Assembly: GCA_002718655.1 (NCBI GenBank)
Contig: PBFM01000020.1
Coordinates: 1 to 33,627 of the forward strand
Direction of reading: 5' to 3'
Origin: Fidelibacterota bacterium
GTDB lineage: Bacteria > Fidelibacterota > Marinisomatia > Marinisomatales > UBA1611
Length of the DNA: 33,627 bases
The notes under the pieces were generated by a model that saw only the letters and a program-made list of their open reading frames with translations, was not told the origin of the DNA and made no database searches. How positions within the stretch are numbered: the first letter of the stretch is position 1; the number at the start of each line of letters is the position of its first letter. This document shows positions 1-9,125 of this stretch, one piece after another. The position numbers were made by a program, and so were the translations under genes.

Positions 1-471
1 CCCTAGCCAGTCTATGTCATTTATAGAACATCCCCACATTTTATTAGGTGAGACAGTTGAATAACGATCAATGAATGCACGGTCAAATCCTGCATTATGA
101 GCTACAATCAAATCTGAATTCTTTAAAATAGCATCTACAATATCCCATGCAATTTGGTGATTAGCTACCATTTCATTAGTTATACCAGTTAACTGAGTAA
201 TTTCTGTTGCGATATTCTCATCGGGATCATTAAATGATTCAAATGCCTTATCTATGGCAATAATCTTACCGGTTTGACCTTCAAACTTGACAAGCTTAAT
301 TGCTATCTCGATAATCTTATCATTTTCTCTGTCTACTCCAGTAGTCTCAGTATCAAGAAAAACAACATTAACAGTATCCAAATTTGTTATAAGTAGCTCA
401 GGTACTGGTGGACCATATTCTTTTAAAAGAACACCTTTTGGATTTGACTGAATTGACTTGATAAATGTCAT
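1..471 (-). CDS. DnaQ-like DEDDh 3'-5' exonuclease (3' end outside window)
   Basis: The first 157 residues of a gene that runs off the left edge. It is a member of the DnaQ/RNase T exonuclease fold, which removes nucleotides from 3' ends using two metal ions. Visible motifs: Exo I FLDTETTG with D40 and E42, then KIIEIAI, and Exo II AHNAGFD with D130, followed by a WGCSINDIDW stretch typical of the family. The Exo III motif (H-x4-D) would lie beyond the window. About 33 residues precede the exonuclease domain. The start ATG (469-471) overlaps the TGA of the upstream PD-(D/E)XK nuclease gene as ATGA, so the two are probably co-translated. It could be a DNA polymerase III epsilon-type proofreader or a free-standing repair exonuclease; the partial sequence does not decide. 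Confidence 0.85.
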   Translation of the reverse strand, partial: MTFIKSIQSNPKGVLLKEYGPPVPELLITNLDTVNVVFLDTETTGVDRENDKIIEIAIKLVKFEGQTGKIIAIDKAFESFNDPDENIATEITQLTGITNEMVANHQIAWDIVDAILKNSDLIVAHNAGFDRAFIDRYSTVSPNKMWGCSINDIDWLG

Positions 472-1184
472 GATAATTCCTTACTAAAATTGAGCATTGC
501 TATAATCTCATCTTTCATATAAGGCGCAACATAGGCATTTACATCATCATTCTGTAACTGAACAATCAACTGATTATGTATATTTAGTTCATAGTAAGTC
601 TCTAAAATGTACCTGTATAAAGAAAGTTGTAAAGAATAATGATAGAAATTGCAATCCATTATATTTTTCGTTATATCATGAGTACCCATTTTCCCTCCGT
701 ACGATGATAGTTCAATTTTTTTTGAAGTTTTCCAATCAATAATTTCATAATACCCCGTCTTATTATCCCTAGCTAAAACATCTATTGTTCCAGCTATTGA
801 TATATCTTTACTATAAACTATCGTTTCTGAAAAGACATCAATATCAGATTTTAACCTATAGTCATTTAGCCAATCCTTTCCATTAATGGCTTTAACGTCG
901 ATTGGTTCTATGCCATCCTTGATCCATCTTTCTATTTCATGATGTACTCTTGTACCATGATCTGCAGCAGCATTCCAATCGGCAATCAATGATTCAACTG
1001 TTCTTTCAGCATATTTTGGGTAGTTATTGATTAATTTTTTAGCAACCTTTTTAGGATCAAAACCTTCAAAGAAATGATCAACAAATGTAGTGACGCTCGT
1101 AAACTTGAAGTCAGGTTGATTTTTCAGTTTATATTCATGCGCTTCGCTTTGAAGAACAATATTATTATCAAAAATATTATTCAT
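468..1184 (-). CDS. PD-(D/E)XK nuclease family protein (RecB/Cas4/phage-exonuclease-like)
   Basis: A 238-residue protein with the order of motifs seen in RecB-type PD-(D/E)XK nucleases: GTRVHHEIE with H81/H82, a possible E120, GTID with D135, IIDWKTSK with D150 and K152, and the Q-x3-Y helix at Q186-Y190 (LQLSLY). These residues would bind the metal and cut DNA. No helicase, ATP-binding or iron-sulfur cysteine motif is present, so it is a single-domain nuclease. It is coupled by an ATGA overlap to a DnaQ-like exonuclease downstream, which suggests a shared role in DNA end processing, repair or defence. Similar small nucleases are common in phages, so a phage origin is possible. Its promoter should lie in the divergent gap toward the plus-strand genes. 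Family is clear; exact role is not. Confidence 0.8.
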   Translation of the reverse strand: MNNIFDNNIVLQSEAHEYKLKNQPDFKFTSVTTFVDHFFEGFDPKKVAKKLINNYPKYAERTVESLIADWNAAADHGTRVHHEIERWIKDGIEPIDVKAINGKDWLNDYRLKSDIDVFSETIVYSKDISIAGTIDVLARDNKTGYYEIIDWKTSKKIELSSYGGKMGTHDITKNIMDCNFYHYSLQLSLYRYILETYYELNIHNQLIVQLQNDDVNAYVAPYMKDEIIAMLNFSKELS

Positions 1185-1357
1185 TCAATATTCTTTTCAT
1201 AAACATCATATATTTGAATTTAATATTATTTTAAAGGAATATTATGTTGTTCATTCATAAGAATATTAATTTTAATTAACTTCTTTTATTGTTTTTTAAA
1301 AATTAAATATATCTCTCAATAAAAAATCCTAAGTTTGTGTACTCATATTTATGTTCT
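1185..1357. promoter_or_regulatory. Divergent intergenic region (putative promoters both ways)
   Basis: About 170 bases separate the leftward nuclease pair from the rightward YyaL-type gene, so promoters for both must lie here or nearby. The stretch is very AT-rich. TAAGTTTG at 1330-1337 and TATATTTG at 1209-1216 fit the TAnnTTTG element of Bacteroidetes promoters, but such matches are expected by chance in this composition. No convincing -35/-10 pair, operator palindrome or riboswitch fold was seen. Confidence 0.35.
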
Positions 1358-3511
1358 ATGAAAAATCCATTTCTATTTTTTTTTAATTTTTTTTTAATTT
1401 GGAACTGCAGCAGTGATAAAATGAATCAAAAGTTAAAACACCAAAACCGATTAGCTGATTCACCAAGTCCATACCTTTTACAACATGCTAATAATCCCGT
1501 TGATTGGTATCCTTGGGGACAAGAAGCATTTGAAAAGGCTGAGGAAATAAATAAGCCAATTTTCTTATCCATTGGATATTCAACCTGCCACTGGTGCCAT
1601 GTCATGGAACATGAATCTTTTGAGGATTCAACCGTAGCTGCATTAATGAATCAGAATTTTGTCAATATTAAAGTAGATAGGGAAGAAATGCCTGAAGTGG
1701 ACCATCTTTATATGTCGGTCTGCCAGGCTATGACAGGAAGAGGCGGATGGCCACTTACCATTGTGATGACCCCTGAAAAGGAACCCTTCTTTGCTGGCAC
1801 TTATTTCCCAAAAGATGGCCGAGGGCAAAGACCTGGCATGCTACAGCTTATTCCTAGCCTCGCTAATGCATGGTCAACAAAGCAAAGTGAGATTCGCGAA
1901 TCTATCCAGAAGATTGAAGATTATCTGATTCGTATCAATACAAGCATTCCAGGAGATGATTGGAATGAGGCTATGATAAGACATGCATTTGGGCAATATG
2001 TAAGCAGTTTTGACCCTGAATTTGGAGGATTTGGAAGAGCTCCAAAATTTCCATCTCCTCACAACCTAATTCTGCTTTTGAGATATAGCAAATTATACGA
2101 TGACCCTGCTGCTTTAAAGATGGTAGAGACTACTCTCAATTATATGAGGCTTGGCGGTATGTTCGATCAAATTGGTCTGGGCTTCCATCGCTACTCAACC
2201 GATAAACGATGGTTACTACCACACTTTGAAAAAATGCTTTATGACCAGGCTATGCTATCTATGGCATATCTAGAGGCATATCATTTGACCGGTAATAAGG
2301 ACTATGCAAATGTAGCAAAAGAGATTTTTTCCTATGTTTTAAGGGATATGACCGATGAAGATGGTGGGTTCTACTCTGCAGAGGATGCTGATAGCGAAGG
2401 TGAAGAAGGTACTTTCTATGTTTGGACCGAAACAGAATTGATTGAGGTATTAGGTGAAAAAAATGGAAAGATAATGGGAACGGTCTATGGATTCTTGGAA
2501 GTGGGCAATTTCCATGACGAGGCTACCGGTCAGACCACTGGAAATAATATCCCATACCTTAAGGATAATAAACATAAAATAGCCAAAGAATTTGATATGA
2601 CATTGGATGAGTTGAGCGAGGTTATTGAGGCTTCTAGGCAAAAGCTTTTTGAAGTAAGAGAAAAAAGAATCCATCCGCTAAAAGATGATAAGATATTGAC
2701 AGATTGGAATGGGCTTATGATTGCAGCATTTTCACTCGGTGGGCAGATATTGAATGAACCAGAATATACCAAGGCTGCTGAACAGGCAGCTAGATTTGTT
2801 TACAAAAAACTCCGAAATAAAAATGGAAGACTTATGAAAAGATATCGTCTTGGTAAGGCAGGATTATCACCTCATTTAGATGATTATTCTTTTTTGGTAT
2901 GGGGTTTTTTAAATCTTTATGAAGGTACCTTTAACGTGGACTATCTATCTAAAGCTATAGAACTAACCAAAATAATGAATGAGGATTTTTCTGATGAAAA
3001 TGGAGGTTTCTTTATTGGTAGCAAAAATGCAGAGAAACTGATGGTGAGAGCAAAAGATAGCTATGATAGTGCAATTCCCTCAGGAAACTCAGTTGCTGTT
3101 ATGAATCTCTATCGCCTAAGTAAAATGACAAGTAATAAAATATGGACAGAACTTGCAGATAAAACATTGAAAGCATTCACTGACCAAGCAAAACAGGCTC
3201 CTACAGGGTTTGCACATATGTTTACCGGGTTTATGTTTGACATAAAAGATTCAAAAGAAGTGGTGATAGTAGCAAATTCATATGATTCAACTACGGAAGA
3301 ACTTATTCAAAAGATTAGGGCCAATTATTCACCGAATAAAGTGGTACTATTTAAAAACCTATCTGACTCTAAGAAAATTGAAAAGATAGCCCCATGGATA
3401 TCAGCGCATTCGGTTATCGATAATAAACCCACTTTTTATGTTTGCGAGGATTTTACCTGTAAACGTCCAACAACCAATATAGAAACCGTCTTAAATTATC
3501 TTAGTGAGTAA
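1358..3511 (+). CDS. YyaL/SSP411-family thioredoxin-domain protein (DUF255)
   Basis: A full-length member of the conserved family related to human SPATA20 and B. subtilis YyaL. It has an N-terminal thioredoxin-like domain with the hallmark STCHWCHVM (CxxC) and a long C-terminal (alpha/alpha)6-barrel-like part resembling glycan-processing or epimerase folds. Conserved blocks seen: [75 protein letters not shown]. The biochemical function is unknown; a redox role is inferred from CxxC. Start: GTG at 1337, ATG at 1358 and ATG at 1421 are possible. The ATG at 1358 gives a short hydrophobic leader ending in LIWNC, which may be a signal or lipoprotein peptide, though N before C is atypical. The ATG at 1421 would give a cytoplasmic form. 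The stop overlaps the next small gene by 8 bases. Confidence 0.9.
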   Translation: MKNPFLFFFNFFLIWNCSSDKMNQKLKHQNRLADSPSPYLLQHANNPVDWYPWGQEAFEKAEEINKPIFLSIGYSTCHWCHVMEHESFEDSTVAALMNQNFVNIKVDREEMPEVDHLYMSVCQAMTGRGGWPLTIVMTPEKEPFFAGTYFPKDGRGQRPGMLQLIPSLANAWSTKQSEIRESIQKIEDYLIRINTSIPGDDWNEAMIRHAFGQYVSSFDPEFGGFGRAPKFPSPHNLILLLRYSKLYDDPAALKMVETTLNYMRLGGMFDQIGLGFHRYSTDKRWLLPHFEKMLYDQAMLSMAYLEAYHLTGNKDYANVAKEIFSYVLRDMTDEDGGFYSAEDADSEGEEGTFYVWTETELIEVLGEKNGKIMGTVYGFLEVGNFHDEATGQTTGNNIPYLKDNKHKIAKEFDMTLDELSEVIEASRQKLFEVREKRIHPLKDDKILTDWNGLMIAAFSLGGQILNEPEYTKAAEQAARFVYKKLRNKNGRLMKRYRLGKAGLSPHLDDYSFLVWGFLNLYEGTFNVDYLSKAIELTKIMNEDFSDENGGFFIGSKNAEKLMVRAKDSYDSAIPSGNSVAVMNLYRLSKMTSNKIWTELADKTLKAFTDQAKQAPTGFAHMFTGFMFDIKDSKEVVIVANSYDSTTEELIQKIRANYSPNKVVLFKNLSDSKKIEKIAPWISAHSVIDNKPTFYVCEDFTCKRPTTNIETVLNYLSE

Positions 3512-3698
3512 ATCATTATCTAAGCAGCTAGGCTCTACCTTAGCACATATCCAAGATTTATTTGATACAGTGATTCATGGATTTCTTAAAACATCGAATA
3601 GAAATGAGGATAACAAAGTAATCAATAATATAAAAGATGCCGGAAACTCTTATTACAAGACATATTCTGATATTAAAAAAGGAAAAGATAACGAATGA
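3504..3698 (+). CDS. Small hypothetical protein, 64 aa
   Basis: A short gene squeezed between the YyaL-type gene and the symporter gene. Its GTG start lies 8 bases inside the upstream gene, and its TGA overlaps the ATG of the symporter as ATGA. The product is hydrophilic and highly charged in its C-terminal half, with many Asn, Asp and Lys. It has no transmembrane segment, no cysteine and no motif I recognise. There is no strong Shine-Dalgarno sequence, so translation may depend on coupling. The tight overlaps on both sides and the full use of the space favour a real gene over chance. Confidence 0.5.
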   Translation: MSKSLSKQLGSTLAHIQDLFDTVIHGFLKTSNRNEDNKVINNIKDAGNSYYKTYSDIKKGKDNE

Positions 3699-4987
3699 AA
3701 AAACTGGCTCTTCATTGGCAGATTATCATTGGCCTTGGTCTAGGCTTAGTTTATGGTATTATTGCAACCAATTCTGGCTGGGGTAGTTTCACATCAGACT
3801 GGATTGCTCCTTTTGGAACAATATTCATAAATCTCTTAAAACTCATTGCGATGCCTCTTGTACTTTCATCTTTAATAACAGGCGTTGCGTCTTTATCTGA
3901 CATAAAAAAACTTAGCCGTATTGGTGGAAAGACCATAGGAATATACCTTGGAACTACAGCGTTAGCGGTCACACTAGGACTTATTTCAGTTAACTTGATA
4001 AAACCTGGAGATAAAATACCAAATGACATGAAAGAAAAGCTGCAGCTAACCTATCAAAAGGATGCCTCCAATAAAGCAAATACAGTTCAAGAGGTCAAGA
4101 ACAGAGGTCCTCTACAACCACTTGTTGATATGGTTCCCAGTAACTTTTTTAACTCAGCTTCCAGTAACAGGAATATGCTGCAAGTTGTTTTTATGGCAAT
4201 CTTTATAGGCATTGGTCTGATACAGATACCTAAAGAAAAGGGTAAACCATTAAAACAATTCTTTGAAAGCCTCACTGAAGTAGTAATCAAGTTAGTTGAC
4301 ATTATTATGCTAATGGCTCCCGTTGGTGTATTTGCGCTAATTGCGCAAACTATAAATAAAGTAGCTGGAAACAATCCTTCAGAGATTTTAGAACTGCTGG
4401 GCGCACTTGGCTATTATATGTTTGCGGTCATATTCGGTCTTATTGCACATACTGCAATAACCTATACAGGAATAATGAGACTTATGACAAAAATGCCACT
4501 TGAGACTTTCTATAAAGGTATCTCGCCTGCACAACTTTTAGCATTCTCCACCAGCTCAAGCGGAGCTACCTTACCGGTTACTATGGAACGATGCGAAGAA
4601 GAGCTTGGCGTCAGTGAGGAAGTATCATCATTTGTATTACCTCTCGGAGCAACCATCAATATGGATGGAACAGCTCTATATCAGGCTGTGGCGGCTATTT
4701 TTATTGCTCAAACATTGAATATGCCACTTGATATTAGTGACCAACTTACCATCGTGCTGACTACTGTATTGGCATCGATTGGTACGGCCGCTGTTCCTGG
4801 TGCTGGTATTGTAATGTTAGTAATCATACTTGAATCAGTAGGTGTTCCAAGCGCAGGAATTGCATTAATTCTTGGAGTTGATAGAATTTTAGACATGTTA
4901 AGAACTACAATAAATGTAACTGGTGACGCAACAGTAGCAGTTATTATTGCAGATTCTGAAAATCAGCTTAAAATTCCAGCAAAATAG
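3695..4987 (+). CDS. Dicarboxylate/amino acid:cation symporter (GltP/DctA family)
   Basis: A 430-residue inner-membrane carrier of the DAACS family, which imports glutamate, aspartate or C4-dicarboxylates with Na+ or H+. Diagnostic segments: the serine-rich hairpin AFSTSSSGATLPVT, followed by EEVSSFVLPLGATINMDGTA in the NMDGT cation-binding motif, and GVDRILDMLRTTINVTGD in the last helix with the substrate-contacting D, R and N/D residues. Length and helix order match the GltPh fold of eight membrane segments and two re-entrant hairpins. GGAAAAG at 3681-3687 is a plausible ribosome binding site about 8 bases before the ATG. Substrate (glutamate or aspartate versus dicarboxylate) cannot be fixed from sequence. 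It is the last gene of the plus-strand run. Confidence 0.93.
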   Translation: MKKLALHWQIIIGLGLGLVYGIIATNSGWGSFTSDWIAPFGTIFINLLKLIAMPLVLSSLITGVASLSDIKKLSRIGGKTIGIYLGTTALAVTLGLISVNLIKPGDKIPNDMKEKLQLTYQKDASNKANTVQEVKNRGPLQPLVDMVPSNFFNSASSNRNMLQVVFMAIFIGIGLIQIPKEKGKPLKQFFESLTEVVIKLVDIIMLMAPVGVFALIAQTINKVAGNNPSEILELLGALGYYMFAVIFGLIAHTAITYTGIMRLMTKMPLETFYKGISPAQLLAFSTSSSGATLPVTMERCEEELGVSEEVSSFVLPLGATINMDGTALYQAVAAIFIAQTLNMPLDISDQLTIVLTTVLASIGTAAVPGAGIVMLVIILESVGVPSAGIALILGVDRILDMLRTTINVTGDATVAVIIADSENQLKIPAK

Positions 4988-5206
4988 TTTTTTCAAAATT
5001 AAATTCTTAATAATATTGGGCATAGTTTGAAAGTTCAGCGGGTAGGTTATGAATTTTTTGGATCTATACTCAACTATTGGGTGCTGTACTTCAGGCACAA
5101 AAAACAGGCCTTTCTAAAAATTAGATTAAGGAAGTTTGCTGTGCTCGAGAGGCTCCCGTCATTCATTAAACAAAGAATGATCCCAAAAAACAATCTGCCC
5201 GTACTT
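4988..5206. other. Convergent intergenic region, no recognised gene
   Basis: This gap lies between the convergent symporter and hflX genes, where transcription from both sides must end. Two small stem-loops are visible: GTGCTG...CAGGCAC around 5080-5098, with one bulged base, and TCATTC...GAATGA around 5159-5180. Neither is followed by a clear T-run in either direction, so no terminator is called. A 65-codon plus-strand ORF crosses the gap and runs into hflX; it has no family match I recognise. No tRNA-like fold was found. Confidence 0.4.
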
Positions 5207-6472
5207 TCAATCAACCCAAGTTAATATTTGATTTATCCTTGATTTATTTCCCCTGATTTTTAGTTTAACAACATCCTTTTCATAAATTCGCTCAATTACT
5301 TCAACGCCTTCTTGTGCATTTGCAATATGTTTACCATTATTATAAGGAAATTCAATTTCAACTGTACTATAATTCAATTCCATTTGTTCTACAATTTTTG
5401 TTTTTACATCTCTTAGTTTCAAATGTTGTTTAGCAGAAATTGTAACAGCATCTGGAAAAGTTCGTTTTATCTTATTAATCATATTACTATCTGAAATAAG
5501 ATCAACCTTGTTTAATACTTGGACAGTTTGGATATTATTTGCTCCCATCTCTTCCAACACCTTATTAATTGTGCTCATATGGTCTATAACTTGTGGAGAG
5601 GACATATCCAGGACAATTAAAATTAAATCTGCTTCTAAAACCTCTTTCAAAGTGCTCTTGAAAGAGGCTACTAAATTATGAGGTAATTTTCTTATAAATC
5701 CTACAGTGTCACTAAGTAATAATGTGTGTGAGGTATCTAGATTTAACTTACGAACAGTTGTGTCCAAAGTTGCAAATAATTGATTTTGGATAAAAACATC
5801 AGCTCCAGTCAAAGATTTAAACAAAGTAGATTTTCCAGCGTTAGTGTATCCCACTAAGGAAACACGATACTCTGAACTACGCTTAAGGCTTTGTGTTAAA
5901 CGCTCTTTTTCTATCTTTACAAGTTCTTTTTTTAGTTTAGTTATGCGTGTTCGAATTAGTCGTCTATCTATTTCAATCTGTGTTTCGCCCATACCAGCTC
6001 TAGTACCAATTCCCCCCATTTGACGTTCTAAGTGAGTCCATTGTCGTGTAAGACGAGGCAATAAATATTCTAAAAAGGCTAGTTCTACTTGAGTTGTAGC
6101 CTCTTTGGATCGTGCGTGCTTTTGGAATATATCAAGAATAAGGCCGCTACGATCTAACACTTTTATTTCATCTGACAAATGGTGATAATTCTTTATTTGT
6201 GCAGGACTTAATTCATCATCAAATAATATTAGTTTAGAATCCAGTTCTTTCGCCTGCATTATAATTTGTTTTGCCTTCCCTTTTCCAATAAAAGTAGAAG
6301 GATTAATTTTTGATAATTTTTGTGTAATGCGTCCAACTACACTAGCTCCAGCTGTCTTTGCCAAGAGCTCTAGCTCATCTAGGTGTTCATCAATGATTAT
6401 TTCTGTTAATCCTGGTTGAATAACTCCTACAAGAAGTGCTTTTTCATCTAAAATTTCTCTTTTTTCTATCAT
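5207..6472 (-). CDS. hflX: GTPase HflX
   Basis: A 421-residue translational GTPase-family protein that binds the 50S subunit and, in other bacteria, splits stalled or heat-damaged ribosomes. The N-terminal HflX domain includes NPSTFIGKGK, LFDDELSPAQ and VLDRSGLILDIF. The linker has the family signature GIGTRAGMGETQIEIDRR (155-171). The G domain shows G1 GYTNAGKST (208-216), switch ATLDTT, G3 DTVGF (255-259) and G4 NKVD. A short C-terminal domain follows. The ATG start overlaps the stop of the BatA/vWA gene as ATGA, and this is the last gene of the long minus-strand run. Confidence 0.96.
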   Translation of the reverse strand: MIEKREILDEKALLVGVIQPGLTEIIIDEHLDELELLAKTAGASVVGRITQKLSKINPSTFIGKGKAKQIIMQAKELDSKLILFDDELSPAQIKNYHHLSDEIKVLDRSGLILDIFQKHARSKEATTQVELAFLEYLLPRLTRQWTHLERQMGGIGTRAGMGETQIEIDRRLIRTRITKLKKELVKIEKERLTQSLKRSSEYRVSLVGYTNAGKSTLFKSLTGADVFIQNQLFATLDTTVRKLNLDTSHTLLLSDTVGFIRKLPHNLVASFKSTLKEVLEADLILIVLDMSSPQVIDHMSTINKVLEEMGANNIQTVQVLNKVDLISDSNMINKIKRTFPDAVTISAKQHLKLRDVKTKIVEQMELNYSTVEIEFPYNNGKHIANAQEGVEVIERIYEKDVVKLKIRGNKSRINQILTWVD

Positions 6473-8535
6473 CCCATTATATTTTTCATACTCTTTGGAT
6501 TTGGACTACCAATTATTGTTTCTAAGAGGAGGAATATTAAGGCTAGCAATAAAAACATCTTCCATAAAGATTTACCTTGTCTTGTTTCCATAAATGAATT
6601 GGAAAAATCATCCTCAATGGTTATCCATACCATATTTTTACTATCAATCACTGATTGAATATCCCGTTGTTTAATAGATTCATTTATATATTCTTTATGA
6701 TGAAGCCTAGTGGGAAATGAAGTGAATTTCTCACCATTTGTATAAACCTTGTAAATTCCCAATTCCTTTGTATTTTTTATCAATAAGCCTTCACGATCAT
6801 ATTGAGGAACTATCATTTCTACTTGACCAGAGGGAGACATAACCTCCCAATCATTTCTTAGTTTACTTTCCTCTATTAATATCCACTTAGGTTCATCAAT
6901 TAATACTGGGGCAGTATTTATCTCATCTGTTCCTGTGAGCAAGGTAAGTCTATACAATAATGGGATCATCATACCTCGAATTGGCATATCATTCCAACGT
7001 AAATCCAATATGGAAGAAAAATAGAAAACATTTCCGCTTCCTTTCGAGAATTCTACTAAAAGTGGATCATTATTATTTAACTCTAAGTGCACTTTGTGTT
7101 TAAAGTTAAAAAGAGGTTTAACATATTTATAAACTTCGGGTAATTCTCTCTCAACATTTCGTACATAAATGTCTTGAAAAATATCCGAATCCTCGGTTTT
7201 AATCCTGGTATTAAAGAACCCCTGTCCTGCATCAACAAGATTTTCTATTGAAGGAAATCCGATTCTAGAAAGCAATTCGGATTGTGGCTTAAATTCATCA
7301 TGATATCCCTGAAACCAAATTAAGCCACCTCCTTCATCAAAAAAATTATTTAAATCATTTATGGCTTGTTCCGTTAAAATTTTTGGATTATGAATAATAA
7401 GTACATCTATATCATCTAAAAAAAGACGATTTATGCTGGCTTGTGCCTTTTTTTCAATCATAAGGAAATGTTCATTAGGGTCAATTGATTTCAAAATCAT
7501 TTCTAATATTTCTATTTCTTCTAATTCGGAGCCAATAATACTGCACCTGATTTGATCCATAATTGGCATAGATAGATACCAATTATTATCATATTCATAA
7601 TCATCCCTTGGAAGTACCATCGAACCTTCAAGTATACCAACTTCAAAAGGAAAAGCTTGGAATAAAAATTCCTTCTCTTTATCAGTTTCGAAGCCTGATA
7701 AAACCTGGCCCACACGCTGATTATTAAAAACTAATTCCAGAGGTGTATTAGGCTTTTCTTGCACACCTGAATTTCTTACTCTTGCATTAAGTTTTACTAA
7801 CTGGTTTAATGTTTTTATTCGGTTGATTGGTTCAACATTGCTTATGCCTAAATTATTCTTTATGCTGCCTGGTTGAATGAAATAAAATTTCCATTCATCA
7901 ATATTGTTTTTTTTTGAAAAAAAAGATGAGTCTGGACCGTACATCATATCACTAAATACTAAACATTCCTTAATTGGTTGAGAGATAATTTTATCTGTCA
8001 AAAACTTATTTATTGCTTGCCAAATATCATCATGAGCAACTGTGGCATTTATTGATCTAATAGAATTCCTTAGTTCAGGATCATTTGATAAACCCGAAAA
8101 AACCACTTTTGGAGGACAAGTTTGTGTGATGAGAATATCAGTTTGTTTATCGAACTGTGGTATTATTGTCATTAAACTACTTTTTGATCGTTCTAAAAAT
8201 GACCATCCTGATTGTTCAGCTGACATACTAGCAGAATTATCTACTACTACAATAAGTTTTGATTCTTGTTCAGCAGATAGCCAACCAGGCATAAATCCAT
8301 GTGTAACTGGTCTTGCCATCATCATAACTAAAGAAGCAATAAAAAAAATTCTAATTAACAATATAATAAATTTTTGAATTTGAACTTTCCTAATGGAATT
8401 AGTTTTTAGCTCTTTTATGTACCGGATTGTACTGAATTCAATTTTATTAAGCCTGTACATACTCAACAAATGGATTGATATTGGTATTGCTATAGCACTT
8501 AATAGCCATAGAACTGATGGGGCTAAAAAAGTCAT
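6469..8535 (-). CDS. BatA/von Willebrand factor A domain membrane protein
   Basis: A 688-residue membrane protein. Residues 1-75 form the BatA N-terminal domain (APSVLWLLSAIAIPISIHLL, then a second membrane segment near 55-74). A vWA domain follows with a MIDAS metal site VVVDNSASMS (D99, S101, S103). The large middle region is probably extracytoplasmic and includes a glutamine-amidotransferase-like stretch (DVLIIHNPKILTEQ, GGGLIWFQG) as found in related BatA proteins. A final membrane helix lies at about 660-678. Such proteins are common in Bacteroidetes and relatives and may work in envelope stress or protein assembly; function is unproven. No MoxR ATPase or BatB partner is nearby. ATGA overlaps link it to the genes on both sides. 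Confidence 0.85.
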   Translation of the reverse strand: MTFLAPSVLWLLSAIAIPISIHLLSMYRLNKIEFSTIRYIKELKTNSIRKVQIQKFIILLIRIFFIASLVMMMARPVTHGFMPGWLSAEQESKLIVVVDNSASMSAEQSGWSFLERSKSSLMTIIPQFDKQTDILITQTCPPKVVFSGLSNDPELRNSIRSINATVAHDDIWQAINKFLTDKIISQPIKECLVFSDMMYGPDSSFFSKKNNIDEWKFYFIQPGSIKNNLGISNVEPINRIKTLNQLVKLNARVRNSGVQEKPNTPLELVFNNQRVGQVLSGFETDKEKEFLFQAFPFEVGILEGSMVLPRDDYEYDNNWYLSMPIMDQIRCSIIGSELEEIEILEMILKSIDPNEHFLMIEKKAQASINRLFLDDIDVLIIHNPKILTEQAINDLNNFFDEGGGLIWFQGYHDEFKPQSELLSRIGFPSIENLVDAGQGFFNTRIKTEDSDIFQDIYVRNVERELPEVYKYVKPLFNFKHKVHLELNNNDPLLVEFSKGSGNVFYFSSILDLRWNDMPIRGMMIPLLYRLTLLTGTDEINTAPVLIDEPKWILIEESKLRNDWEVMSPSGQVEMIVPQYDREGLLIKNTKELGIYKVYTNGEKFTSFPTRLHHKEYINESIKQRDIQSVIDSKNMVWITIEDDFSNSFMETRQGKSLWKMFLLLALIFLLLETIIGSPNPKSMKNIMG

Positions 8536-9125
8536 AAAAATGTACCAGCTAATTTCATTATGTATCCTGAAAAAATTGGTATAGTAATATTATCATTAAT
8601 TCTAAGTGGCAAAAGTTCAATACTCATCGCAGATATTGCACCTATTATTATGATTAATGGCATTAAAGTCTGACTTGATAGAGAAGCCACCAAAATACAT
8701 GCAAAGGTTCCTGCAAGCGTTCCAGATAATGTTTTATGTCCTAATTTTATCTTTGGATAAGATATTCCTACCAAAGCTGCAATTGAATCCCCTATTGTTA
8801 AAAATAATAATGCTGCTATTGCAATTTCTCGCTCAAAAATGAATGCTGTAATGGCAAATCCTAAAAAAAGCCAGGTAGCACCTGTTAAGTCACCCTCAGA
8901 TTCATTTTTTCGTAGTATTGAAATAAAAAAATAATTAAACACTTTAGAAAATAATCTTGAAAATCTTCGCATAAATTCAATAAAAATAGAGATTAATGAT
9001 AATAAACAAAAAAGAATGACCATAATATCTGGGTTTATTTCAAACCACAAATATGCAAGTGGGAAAACAGATGTCAACATATGAATTACTTTGCGAAAAA
9101 TCTCATTTCTTGGAATTTTTTTCAC
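8532..9125 (-). CDS. CTP-dependent polyprenol/dolichol/phytol kinase-like membrane protein
   Basis: A 197-residue protein made almost wholly of membrane helices, with the conserved signature of the dolichol kinase/VTE5/CdsA-like family: FLTIGDSIAALVG, then GHKTLSGTLAG. In the known enzymes this segment helps bind CTP and magnesium to phosphorylate an isoprenoid alcohol or diacylglycerol. An HEL-like start (RNEIFRKVIHM) is also typical. The substrate is not readable; undecaprenol or diacylglycerol salvage would suit an organism with uppP in the same window. ATGA overlaps join it to the PASTA gene upstream and the BatA gene downstream. Confidence 0.8.
   Translation of the reverse strand: MKKIPRNEIFRKVIHMLTSVFPLAYLWFEINPDIMVILFCLLSLISIFIEFMRRFSRLFSKVFNYFFISILRKNESEGDLTGATWLFLGFAITAFIFEREIAIAALLFLTIGDSIAALVGISYPKIKLGHKTLSGTLAGTFACILVASLSSQTLMPLIIIIGAISAMSIELLPLRINDNITIPIFSGYIMKLAGTFL

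Noticed and set aside
1375-1402. Long T-runs near the start of the YyaL-type gene as a terminator
   Set aside because: No stem-loop precedes them; they encode the Phe-rich leader.
5027-5224. 65-codon plus-strand ORF in the convergent gap
   Set aside because: No ribosome binding site, no recognised family, and its end overlaps hflX on the other strand; not called as a gene.
8042-8377. 111-codon plus-strand ORF inside the BatA gene
   Set aside because: Antisense shadow of a well-supported coding region with no motif of its own.
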